The notes under the pieces are model-generated. The model worked only from the letters and a program-made list of their open reading frames with translations, was not told the origin of the DNA and made no database searches. Positions 57,089 to 64,000 of a stretch of DNA of 64,000 bases are shown piece by piece. Made by a program: the position numbers and the translations under genes. The stretch is from Novosphingobium sp. G106 (GTDB taxonomy: Bacteria; Pseudomonadota; Alphaproteobacteria; Sphingomonadales; Sphingomonadaceae): assembly GCF_019075875.1 (NCBI RefSeq), contig NZ_JAHOOZ010000001.1, forward strand, positions 4,526,001-4,590,000, in the 5' to 3' direction. How positions within the stretch are numbered: the stretch's first letter is position 1; every line of letters begins with the position of its first letter.

Positions 57089-59203
57089 ATGAACAGCGCC
57101 GCCGGCCTATTGCGAAACCAACCGGACGAGGCGCCGCCTCAATCGACTATCGATGGCCTGCTCGCGCTCTATCAGGCCGGCTGCCTGGCCGAAGCGGTCC
57201 GCGAGGGTGAGGTGCTCGTCGCGCGCTACCCGCGTTCGCTCATGATCTACAACATCCTCGGCGCGGCCTGCATCGGCCTGGGCGCTTTCGAGAAGGCGGA
57301 AGCCGCGTTCCGCAATGCCCTTGCCTTTGCGAGCGGGCATGCCGAGTTGCACAACAACCTCGGCGCGGCGCTGGAGGCGCAGGGCAGGTTCGACGAGGCG
57401 CTCACGGTCTTCGAACATGCCGCGGCGCTCAATCCCAGCTACGCTTCTGCGTATTACAATCAGGGCAACATCCTGCGCAAAACGCAGCGCTTCCCCGAAG
57501 CAGTCGCCTGCTACGAGCGTGCACTGGAGCTGAAGCCCGACTATGCCGAGGCGTACAACAATCTCGGCCTGGTGCAGCGGCAGTTGCGCGCCTTGCCCGA
57601 AGCGATCGCCAGCTTCGAGCGCGCGATCGCGCTCAACCCTGGCGGTGCCGAGGCCTACAACAACATCGGCCTCGCCCTGCAGCAGCTGAACCGGCCGGCC
57701 GACGCCATTCCCTTCTACCAGCATGCGTTGTCGCTGAACCCGGCCTACCCCGATCCGCTGCAGAACATCGCTTCGGCGCTGGCTGACGTGAAGGACTACT
57801 TAGCTTCGGCCAAGGCCTTCGAACTGGCCCTGGCGCGCGATCCCGGCAACGTCGTCGCCCGCGCGCAGATGGCCTTCGTCAAGATGCAGATCTGCGACTT
57901 CTCGGCCGAACGCGTCCTGCCCTCGTTCGAGGAACTGGCCGAGCGCGCGCCGGCGCTGCTGCCGCCCTGGATGATGCTCGCTTTCGGCGACGATCCCGCA
58001 TGGCACCTGCGCTGCTCGCAGACCTGGGCCCGGGCCTCGCATCACGCGCAGCCTACGCCCGCGCCGATGAAGGCCGAGCCGAACGAGCGCATCCGCGTCG
58101 GCTATTTCTCGGCCGACTTCCAGAGCCACGCCACCCTCCATCTCATGGCGGGGCTGCTGCGCGAGCATGACCGCGAGCGGTTCGAGATCGTCGCCTATTC
58201 CTATGGCGCGTTCGGCAACGACGTCACGCGCAGCCAGCTGATCGACGACGTCGAGCACTTCATCGACATCCAACACCTGTCCGATGCCGAGGTGCTGGAC
58301 CTCGTGCGCGAGCATGAGCTCGACATCGCGGTCGACCTCAAGGGCTATACCGAGCAGTCGCGCTCGCACCTCTTCGCGCACCGCCTCGCGCCGGTCCAGA
58401 TCAACTATATTGGCTATCCGGGCTCAATGGGCTGCCCGTCGATGGACTACCTGATCGCCGACCGGCAGGTGATCCCCGAAGAATCGCGGCGCTTCTACAG
58501 CGAGAACCTGATCACCCTCCCCGGCTGCTACCAGCCGAACGATGACCGGCGCGCGATCGCCGAGACCGGCGCAAGCCGCGCCGACTTCGGCCTGCCGCAG
58601 GACGGCTTTGTGTTCTGCGCCTTCCACCAGAGCTACAAGATGGGCCGCGACGAGTTCGACATCTGGATGCGTCTGCTCGGCCAGGTGGCGGGCAGCGTGC
58701 TCTGGCTGCTGCGGTCGAACGACTGGGTCGAGGCGAACCTGCGCCGCGAAGCCGAGGCGCGCGGCATCGACCCCGATCGCCTGGTCTTCGCCGACAAGGT
58801 ACCGCAGGACCAGCACCTCGCGCGCCTGCGCCTCGCCGACCTGTTCCTCGATACGTTCAACGTCAACGCCCACACTACGGCCAGCGACGCGCTCTGGGCT
58901 GGACTGCCCTTCGTCACCAAGGCCGGCCGCCAGTTCGCTGCGCGCGTCGGCGCGAGCGTGCTCCAGGCGATAGGCCTGCCGGAACTGATTACCGAGAGCG
59001 AGGCCGAGTACGAAGCGCTGGTGCTGGAACTGGCCACGCAGCCGACGCGGCTGGCGGAGATCAGGGTGCGGCTGGAGGGCAACCGGCTGAGCCAGTCGCT
59101 GTTCGATACCGTGCGCTATACGCGCAAGTTGGAAGAGGGCTACGTGGCGGCGCTGCAGCGCCATGTCGAAGGGCTGGCGCCGGCTGATATCGCCATCGCC
59201 TAG
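57089..59203 (+). CDS. TPR-SPINDLY family GT41 O-glycosyltransferase
   Basis: 704 residues. The first about 270 residues are tetratricopeptide repeats (PEAVACYERALELKPDYAEA and neighbours), followed by a GT41 catalytic domain (SPINDLY type) from about 330: RIRVGYFSADFQSHAT, QINYIGYPGSMGCPSMDY, FAFHQSYKMG-like FCAFHQSYKMGRDEF and NVNAHTTASDALWAGLPFV. These are the donor-binding and catalytic regions of bacterial O-GlcNAc-transferase relatives. In alphaproteobacteria they often glycosylate flagellin or other proteins. No flagellar genes lie nearby. Donor and target are unknown. Confidence 0.88.
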   Translation: MNSAAGLLRNQPDEAPPQSTIDGLLALYQAGCLAEAVREGEVLVARYPRSLMIYNILGAACIGLGAFEKAEAAFRNALAFASGHAELHNNLGAALEAQGRFDEALTVFEHAAALNPSYASAYYNQGNILRKTQRFPEAVACYERALELKPDYAEAYNNLGLVQRQLRALPEAIASFERAIALNPGGAEAYNNIGLALQQLNRPADAIPFYQHALSLNPAYPDPLQNIASALADVKDYLASAKAFELALARDPGNVVARAQMAFVKMQICDFSAERVLPSFEELAERAPALLPPWMMLAFGDDPAWHLRCSQTWARASHHAQPTPAPMKAEPNERIRVGYFSADFQSHATLHLMAGLLREHDRERFEIVAYSYGAFGNDVTRSQLIDDVEHFIDIQHLSDAEVLDLVREHELDIAVDLKGYTEQSRSHLFAHRLAPVQINYIGYPGSMGCPSMDYLIADRQVIPEESRRFYSENLITLPGCYQPNDDRRAIAETGASRADFGLPQDGFVFCAFHQSYKMGRDEFDIWMRLLGQVAGSVLWLLRSNDWVEANLRREAEARGIDPDRLVFADKVPQDQHLARLRLADLFLDTFNVNAHTTASDALWAGLPFVTKAGRQFAARVGASVLQAIGLPELITESEAEYEALVLELATQPTRLAEIRVRLEGNRLSQSLFDTVRYTRKLEEGYVAALQRHVEGLAPADIAIA

Positions 59204-59343
59204 GGGCTGGTTTTCGGTCCAGATCGGATGATTAACCCGCAATTTGCCATCTCGCTTGCACGACAGTTAAGTCGTTGAAGGCATAGCGCTTCCACGTTTC
59301 TGGCCCGCTTTCTCCTGGGGGCCAGGCGGCAGGGGGCCTTTTC

Positions 59344-60357
59344 GTGAAACCATATTTTCGCCTTGTCGGCTGCGCAGTGCTCGTCGGCGTTTCGAGCGCT
59401 GCGGTCGCCGCGCCGCGCTGGGAGTTGCAGCCGGTCCAGATCGGCCAGGAAAGTCTGCGCTACAAAAAGGGCGTGCCGACCGTCGATCTCGAGCTCAAGG
59501 ACGGCGTCGTCCAGGTGACGCCGCTGGAACTTGATCACGGCAGCCTGTCGTTCGGCATCGCTGTCTACAATGACAGCTGGCGGACCGTCGACTTCGGTGT
59601 GGAGAACATCCGCGTGTCCTATGAGGGCGCGCCGCTGCAGGTCTTCACCCGCGAGGACCTGCAGAAGAAGGCCAAGAGCCGGGCGCTGTGGACCTCGTTG
59701 GCGGTTGCGGCAGTGGGCGGCGTGGCCGCAGGCCTGGCGGCCAGCCAGCAGGACAATTATCGCGTGAGGACCGTCACGCCCGGCGGCCGCGTTTATCGCA
59801 GCTACTACAGCGCGCCCAGCGCCGCAGGGCAGTTCCAGGCAGCCGCGATCAGCGCCGGGACCGGAGTGAGCATTGGCCGCATTCAGGACAAGCTCGACCA
59901 GACGCTGGCGAATCTGCGCGATGAGATCGTCCAGCGTTCGACTGTGGATCCGGGTGAGTCCTATGCCGGCCGCATCGTCGTGGCCAAAGTCACGCCGGCC
60001 ACCCTGCCGGCGCGCGTCGAGCTGGCGCTGACCTGGAACGGTGAGACCTATCCCTTCGCATTCCAGATCGCCCGCCCTGGCACGCCGGCACCCGCTTTCG
60101 CCGCCGTGGCCCGCCGGTCCGATCTGATCAGCTTCCGCGCTGGGCCTGCGGCTGCGCCGGTGGGCCCCGTGCCGACCGTAATTGCTCCTGCATCGCCCGC
60201 TGCGCCGTCGCCGGTCCAAAGAACCGTCGTCGCGGGCCTGGCACCGGCTCCATCGACCCAGAGCGCTGCGCCCGCGCGGCGTGCATCCAGAGGCTTGGCC
60301 ACTTCAAACCGCGCGGCGTCGAATTCGTGGGGTCTGGTGCCGGTGACGGCCCGGTAG
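59344..60357 (+). CDS. secreted or membrane protein of unknown function
   Basis: 337 residues. The start is GTG at 59344; a signal-like segment (VGCAVLVGVSSAAVAAP, residues 8-24) is followed by a beta-rich part (PRWELQPVQIGQESLRY, LSFGIAVYNDSWRTVDFGVE), one hydrophobic helix (about 115-132), a middle with a short coil QDKLDQTLANLRDEI, and a Pro/Ala-rich disordered tail. I recognise no family. The N-terminal domain looks like an immunoglobulin-like or DUF fold. It follows the GT41 gene on the same strand but is separated by 140 bases. Confidence 0.6.
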   Translation: MKPYFRLVGCAVLVGVSSAAVAAPRWELQPVQIGQESLRYKKGVPTVDLELKDGVVQVTPLELDHGSLSFGIAVYNDSWRTVDFGVENIRVSYEGAPLQVFTREDLQKKAKSRALWTSLAVAAVGGVAAGLAASQQDNYRVRTVTPGGRVYRSYYSAPSAAGQFQAAAISAGTGVSIGRIQDKLDQTLANLRDEIVQRSTVDPGESYAGRIVVAKVTPATLPARVELALTWNGETYPFAFQIARPGTPAPAFAAVARRSDLISFRAGPAAAPVGPVPTVIAPASPAAPSPVQRTVVAGLAPAPSTQSAAPARRASRGLATSNRAASNSWGLVPVTAR

Positions 60358-60391
60358 CGGTCCGCTCGAAATTACGCTTGATCGCCCCAAG

Positions 60392-60465
60392 TGAAGCCCG
60401 CGTCCGGGACGGAGGCTTCACCGATCAGGTATCGCTCACGCCGCCAATGTCGGCAGCGTGAGCGA
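60392..60465. terminator. two hairpins between convergent genes
   Basis: Hairpin 1: TGAAGCC (60392-60398) with GGCTTCA (60414-60420). Hairpin 2: 14-base arms 60432-60445 and 60452-60465, one mismatch, loop AATGTC. They separate the unknown-protein gene and the beta-helix gene and are the likely ends of both. Confidence 0.6.
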
Positions 60466-60477
60466 AGCTATGTTCGA

Positions 60478-62124
60478 TCAGCCAGGAAAGCCGACGACGC
60501 TAACGCCGTTGTCGGAAGCCGCGCCGCTCGTGCCGTTGGACTTGTAGTAACCCGGCGAGGTGATCTGAAGGCCGTTGACCATCAGCTTGCGTCCCGAAGA
60601 GATGCCACCGGCATTGACCCGGGTCGGATCGATGGTGACGCGGGCATTCGCCGATCCCTCCAGGGCGATGCCCCGTGCCCAGGAGCTGCTCTGGCCGTAG
60701 ATGGTCGGATCGACATGGGATTCGACCACACCGGTCAGGGATACGGCGGGGCGTGTGCCGCCGCTGTTGTTCACACCGTCGCCGATGAGCGGGCTGATCC
60801 TGAGTCCGTTGGTGTTGAGCGCGTTCACCGGGTAACCGATCGCTTCGATGATGACGCTGTCGGTCACGTTGACGGTCGGATAATTCTGGAGCCAGATACC
60901 GATGCTCTGATTGCCGCTCCCACCGACGATCTGGCCGTTCGCGACGGTAGCGAAGCCACTGCCGCCGAGGAACTGGATGCCGTTGTTGCTCTTGTCACCG
61001 GTCGATACGATCTGGATGTAGAACTGATCGATGTGGATCTTGGCATAGCTGTTGGTGTTGTGGATCTCGATGCCATTGCCCTTGCACTGGTCGAAGACCA
61101 GTCGGCGGAGGTGGACGTCGCCGTGGCCGCCGGCGTAGGTCCAGCCTGCACCGTCTAGACGGATGCCGAAATTGACCTGGCTCGTTTCGAAGCCGTCGAC
61201 ATAGAGGTCGGCGAAGTCCTTGGTGGCATAAAGGCCGGTCGCCTTGTCGAGCACGGTCTGTCCGTCGAACGTCATAGTGACGTTGGCGTCCCGGATGTAG
61301 AGCGAGGCATTGGCGCCGGCGAACCCGGTCTCCGCCGCGGTTCCGTAAGGCCACATGCCGATCATGAAATCATGGGCGCCGAGGCTTCGCGTGCGGGTGC
61401 AGCCGGGCTGCACCGTCTGGCTGTTGATGTTGTCGAAGAAGGCATGGCCGATGAGGGCATCCACCGCGACGCAGCAATAGGCCTGAAAGACCAGGCAATG
61501 CATGAAGTGGAAGGCCTTGGGGCACGCGAGGCGGTCGGTATCGGTGCCAGAGGCTGGAGCGACGGGATCGGTTGCCCACCGGGCGCAGATATCCTTCACC
61601 CGGACGATGCGCCGACGATCGCTCGTACTCGTGCCGCCGACCCGAACCACGTCCTTGGTGTTGTTCGTCTGGATCAGCGGCGTTCCCTGGGGCAGAGTCC
61701 CTTCGATACCGAACAGAGTGCCCTGAAGCGTCCGGTAATCCTTGTTCACCCAAACGGTGTCGTTGACGTAGTAGGAAGCCAGACCCAGCTGCGTGATCGG
61801 GCAGAGGGCGATACACGCCTGGATCGCCGCGTAGTTGTCGGCCGGGACGGTACCAGCGGAGGAATCGGCGATGGCGCCGAACCACTCGGGCCGGCCGGTA
61901 ATTCCGTCCCACTCGCGGACCCAGCAGCCGCTGGTGATGGCCGTGACCGTCGACGGCACATAGATACCCATCAGCGGATCGGAAGCCGCCTGCGTCGTGA
62001 AATTTCCGCTCTTCCAGATGAAGTTGCCTTCGCGGCCGGCTTTCGAGAGTTGCGTAACCGCACCTGCCGGCGTGGCAGTGGCCTGCAACGCGACAATGGT
62101 TTGGACGGTGGTAATATTGGCCAT
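60478..62124 (-). CDS. right-handed beta-helix, tailspike-like protein
   Basis: 548 residues from the ATG at 62124 (AAAGGACA upstream); an in-frame extension further upstream has no support. The N-terminus (SKAGREGNFIWKSGNF) is typical of phage tailspike-like or exopolysaccharide-associated proteins. The pectate-lyase-like entry GRPEWFGAIADSSAGTVPAD and a long repetitive beta-helix (IEIHNTNSYAKIHIDQFYIQ and similar) follow, without a signal peptide. No phage structural genes are near. The AT-rich flank upstream suggests a horizontally acquired gene. A carbohydrate-binding or -cleaving role is inferred from the fold only. Confidence 0.75.
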   Translation of the reverse strand: MANITTVQTIVALQATATPAGAVTQLSKAGREGNFIWKSGNFTTQAASDPLMGIYVPSTVTAITSGCWVREWDGITGRPEWFGAIADSSAGTVPADNYAAIQACIALCPITQLGLASYYVNDTVWVNKDYRTLQGTLFGIEGTLPQGTPLIQTNNTKDVVRVGGTSTSDRRRIVRVKDICARWATDPVAPASGTDTDRLACPKAFHFMHCLVFQAYCCVAVDALIGHAFFDNINSQTVQPGCTRTRSLGAHDFMIGMWPYGTAAETGFAGANASLYIRDANVTMTFDGQTVLDKATGLYATKDFADLYVDGFETSQVNFGIRLDGAGWTYAGGHGDVHLRRLVFDQCKGNGIEIHNTNSYAKIHIDQFYIQIVSTGDKSNNGIQFLGGSGFATVANGQIVGGSGNQSIGIWLQNYPTVNVTDSVIIEAIGYPVNALNTNGLRISPLIGDGVNNSGGTRPAVSLTGVVESHVDPTIYGQSSSWARGIALEGSANARVTIDPTRVNAGGISSGRKLMVNGLQITSPGYYKSNGTSGAASDNGVSVVGFPG

Positions 62125-62204
62125 GAATATGTCCTTTCGGGGATAGGCCGCCTCGGCTCGGGGCGGCCCCACTCGAATCATCGAATGGAACATATCATGA
62201 ACAT

Positions 62205-62223
62205 TTGAAATCCAACATTTCAA
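62205..62223. promoter_or_regulatory. inverted repeat before the beta-helix gene
   Basis: TTGAAAT-N5-ATTTCAA, a perfect 7-base inverted repeat in an AT-rich stretch 80 bases upstream of the beta-helix start. It may be a repressor site or part of the promoter. Confidence 0.4.
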
Positions 62224-62253
62224 GCACTTACGGGCTCTTGGCTTGCCTTGGTT

Positions 62254-62559
62254 TCACACCCAGCGTTTGATCGGCCCCACCTGCGGCGTCTGGTCGGGTA
62301 GTTCGACGAAGGTCTCGTCGACGTAGCACCAGCCCCAGCCTTCGGGCGGGTCGTAGCCTTCGATGATCGGGTGTGCGGTCGCATGGTAATGCGCGGTGGC
62401 GTGCTTGTTCGGGCTGTCGTCGCAGCAGCCGACGTGGCCGCAGGTGCGGCAGAGGCGCAGGTGAACCCACCAGTCGCCGGTCTTGAGGCATTCCTCGCAG
62501 CCCTTGGCGCTCGGCGTCACCTCGTGGATCGCATCGCCGTGGCTGCATCCCTCACTCAT
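62254..62559 (-). CDS. UBP-type zinc finger protein
   Basis: 101 residues. The eukaryote-like ZnF-UBP pattern is visible: C5-x-H7 (EGCSHG), C21-x2-C24 (KGCEEC), C37-x2-C40 (LCRTCGHVGCCDD) and later His at 53, 57, 59 and 63. Its start overlaps the stop of the upstream oxidoreductase by one base (TAATG). In eukaryotes the fold binds the ubiquitin C-terminus. In bacteria the role is unknown. The close coupling to an FAD reductase recurs in other bacteria. Confidence 0.85.
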   Translation of the reverse strand: MSEGCSHGDAIHEVTPSAKGCEECLKTGDWWVHLRLCRTCGHVGCCDDSPNKHATAHYHATAHPIIEGYDPPEGWGWCYVDETFVELPDQTPQVGPIKRWV

Positions 62560-64000
62560 TACACTGTCTCCTCGCGCCGCGCCGCAGCCTGGGCCGCCAG
62601 CGCCTGATGGATCTGCGCAACCACCGCCGCGCCCTCGCCGACGCCCGAGGCGACGCGCTTGACCGAGCCAGAACGGACATCGCCGATCGCGAAGACGCCG
62701 GGCTTGCTGGTCTCGTGCGGCAGGGCCGGATTGGTCGTGCAGACGAAGCCGTGGGCGTCGGTCTCGACGCAGCCGTCCAGCCAGGCCGTGTTGGGATCGG
62801 CGCCGATGAACAGGAACAGGTGCTTGAACTGGCAGGTCTTGTTCGAGCCGCTGGCCTTGTCGCGGAACACGGCGCCGGTGAGCCCGGTCTGGCAATCGCC
62901 TTCGAGCGCGGCGATCTCCTTGCCGATGTGCAGCGTGACGTTGGGCAGGGCGGCGATGCGCTCGATCAGATAGCGCGACATGGTCGCTTCCAGCGGGCGC
63001 CGCGCGACGAGGTGAAGGTGCTTCACGCGGGCGGCGAGGAAGACGACGCCCTGGCCCGCCGAATTCCCGCCGCCGACGAGCGCGACATCCTCGCCCTCGC
63101 AGAGCTTGGCTTCGATCGGCGAGGCCCAGTAGGAGATGCCTTTGCCTTCGAACATCTCGAGCTTCTCGACATCGGGCCGGCGGTAGCGTGCGCCCGAGGC
63201 GATGACCACGGTGCGTGCCTGGACGCGGCGGTCGCCCGCGAGCTCGAGCCCGAGCGGCCTTTCGAGGCAGACCTTGCCGTCGGGGCAGTCGAGCCGCTGT
63301 ACGGCGAGCGGGATGGCGATCTCCGCGCCGAACTTGAGCGCCTGGTTGTAGGCGCGCCCGGCCAGCGCCTGGCCCGAGATGCCAGTGGGGAAGCCGAGGT
63401 AGTTCTCGATCCGGTTCGAGGCGCCGGCCTGGCCGCCATAGACGCGCTCGTCGAGCACTATGGTGGAAAGACCCTCTGAGGCGGCATAGACCGCCGCCGC
63501 GAGGCCCGCGGGCCCGGCGCCGACGATGGCGACGTCGTAGAGCTTGGTAGGATCGATCTCGGGCGTCAGTCCGAGGCAGGCGGCAAGCTCGATCTCGCTC
63601 GGCCGGCGTAGGATGGCACCGTTGGGGCAGACGACCAGCGGTAGTTCCTCGGGCAGGACGCCGATCCGCTCGACCAGTTCGTGGCCCTCCTCGTCGCGTA
63701 GCGCGTCGAGCACCAGGTAGGGATAGCCGGCACGGGCGACGAAGCCCTGCAGCTTGACCACGTCGCGGCTGCCCGGCGCGCCGATGATGATCGTGCCCGC
63801 GCCGCCTTCTTCGATCAGCCCGACGCGGCGCAGGATCAGCGCGCGCATGACCAGTTCGCCGATCTCGGCCGAGCCGATCATCAGCGCGCGCAGATGCGCG
63901 GCGTCGAAGGGCAGGGCCGTTGCGCCTTCGCTGCCGGCGCGGGCGCGGGCGATGGCCGGACGACCGGTGAGCTGGTTGACCTCGCCGGTGAACTGGCCCT
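62559..64000 (-). CDS. cyclic-nucleotide-domain FAD oxidoreductase, partial
   Basis: The N-terminus lies beyond the right edge; about 480 residues to the stop are seen. The first visible part (GQFTGEVNQLTGRPA) is the end of a cyclic-nucleotide-binding domain (CRP-like). The thioredoxin-reductase-type flavoprotein follows: VAIVGAGPAGLAAAVYAA (FAD), ASGARYRRP and VALVGGGNSAGQGVVFLAA (NADPH). The usual CxxC redox pair is absent; instead it reads YWASPIEAKLC. So it is not a true thioredoxin reductase. It ends on the ZnF-UBP start. Confidence 0.85.
   Translation of the reverse strand, partial: GQFTGEVNQLTGRPAIARARAGSEGATALPFDAAHLRALMIGSAEIGELVMRALILRRVGLIEEGGAGTIIIGAPGSRDVVKLQGFVARAGYPYLVLDALRDEEGHELVERIGVLPEELPLVVCPNGAILRRPSEIELAACLGLTPEIDPTKLYDVAIVGAGPAGLAAAVYAASEGLSTIVLDERVYGGQAGASNRIENYLGFPTGISGQALAGRAYNQALKFGAEIAIPLAVQRLDCPDGKVCLERPLGLELAGDRRVQARTVVIASGARYRRPDVEKLEMFEGKGISYWASPIEAKLCEGEDVALVGGGNSAGQGVVFLAARVKHLHLVARRPLEATMSRYLIERIAALPNVTLHIGKEIAALEGDCQTGLTGAVFRDKASGSNKTCQFKHLFLFIGADPNTAWLDGCVETDAHGFVCTTNPALPHETSKPGVFAIGDVRSGSVKRVASGVGEGAAVVAQIHQALAAQAAARREETV

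Noticed and set aside
60478..62223. A prophage remnant around the tailspike-like gene.
   Set aside because: No capsid, portal, terminase, integrase or attachment-site repeats are seen on either side.

Overview
The window is GC-rich chromosomal DNA from an alphaproteobacterium, most likely a sphingomonad (Novosphingobium/Sphingobium-like). Evidence for this is the hisS-prfA-prmC-DUF4167 run, a DUF6481 protein, sphingomonad-type palindromic intergenic repeats, many catabolic oxygenases, and single-subunit regulators beside each catabolic unit. There is no CRISPR array, prophage block or insertion sequence. The only RNA gene I can support is a tRNA-Cys(GCA) at 36000-36073.

Layout. 0-7 kb: the end of a HAD hydrolase, trmL, a sugar-phosphate-epimerase-like gene, then a coupled run scoA / acid phosphatase lipoprotein / scoB / glutathione peroxidase, a ferritin-like diiron protein, a small metallopeptidase and a frameshifted alpha/beta hydrolase. 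6.6-19.5 kb is mostly housekeeping: metK, lnt, a SOUL protein, DUF4167, prmC, prfA, hisS, an M61 peptidase, ppa and pmbA. 20-28.5 kb: lptB, rpoN, a TonB-like protein, a chemotaxis receptor and a large hybrid histidine kinase. 28.6-37.9 kb: a cytochrome P450, a methyltransferase, a broken DUF7064-like gene, an orphan mreB, a LysR / pirin / nitroreductase unit, tRNA-Cys, a PilZ protein and an RNB exoribonuclease.

38-45.5 kb is one tightly coupled operon that encodes the whole glutathione-dependent route from formaldehyde to CO2: adhC-fghA-fdsG-fdsB-mobA-fdsA-fdsD. A cofactor gene, mobA, sits between the formate dehydrogenase subunits, and no fdsC/fdhD is present. 46-57 kb is an accessory catabolic region with regulator/enzyme pairs (ArsR/SRPBCC, TetR near SDR-MaoC, OhrR/Ohr), a second molybdopterin enzyme, a Rieske oxygenase, a TauD/TfdA dioxygenase, two SnoaL-fold proteins and a nitrobindin-like protein. 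57-64 kb: a TPR-SPINDLY (GT41) glycosyltransferase, a secreted protein of unknown function, an isolated tailspike-like beta-helix protein, and a ZnF-UBP protein coupled to a cyclic-nucleotide-domain FAD oxidoreductase that runs off the right edge.

Four genes (alpha/beta hydrolase, pmbA, DUF7064-like, molybdopterin oxidoreductase) are each disrupted by an apparent single-base indel in a run of four to six G or C. This pattern looks more like homopolymer sequencing error than true decay, and it matters for any reading of those genes.
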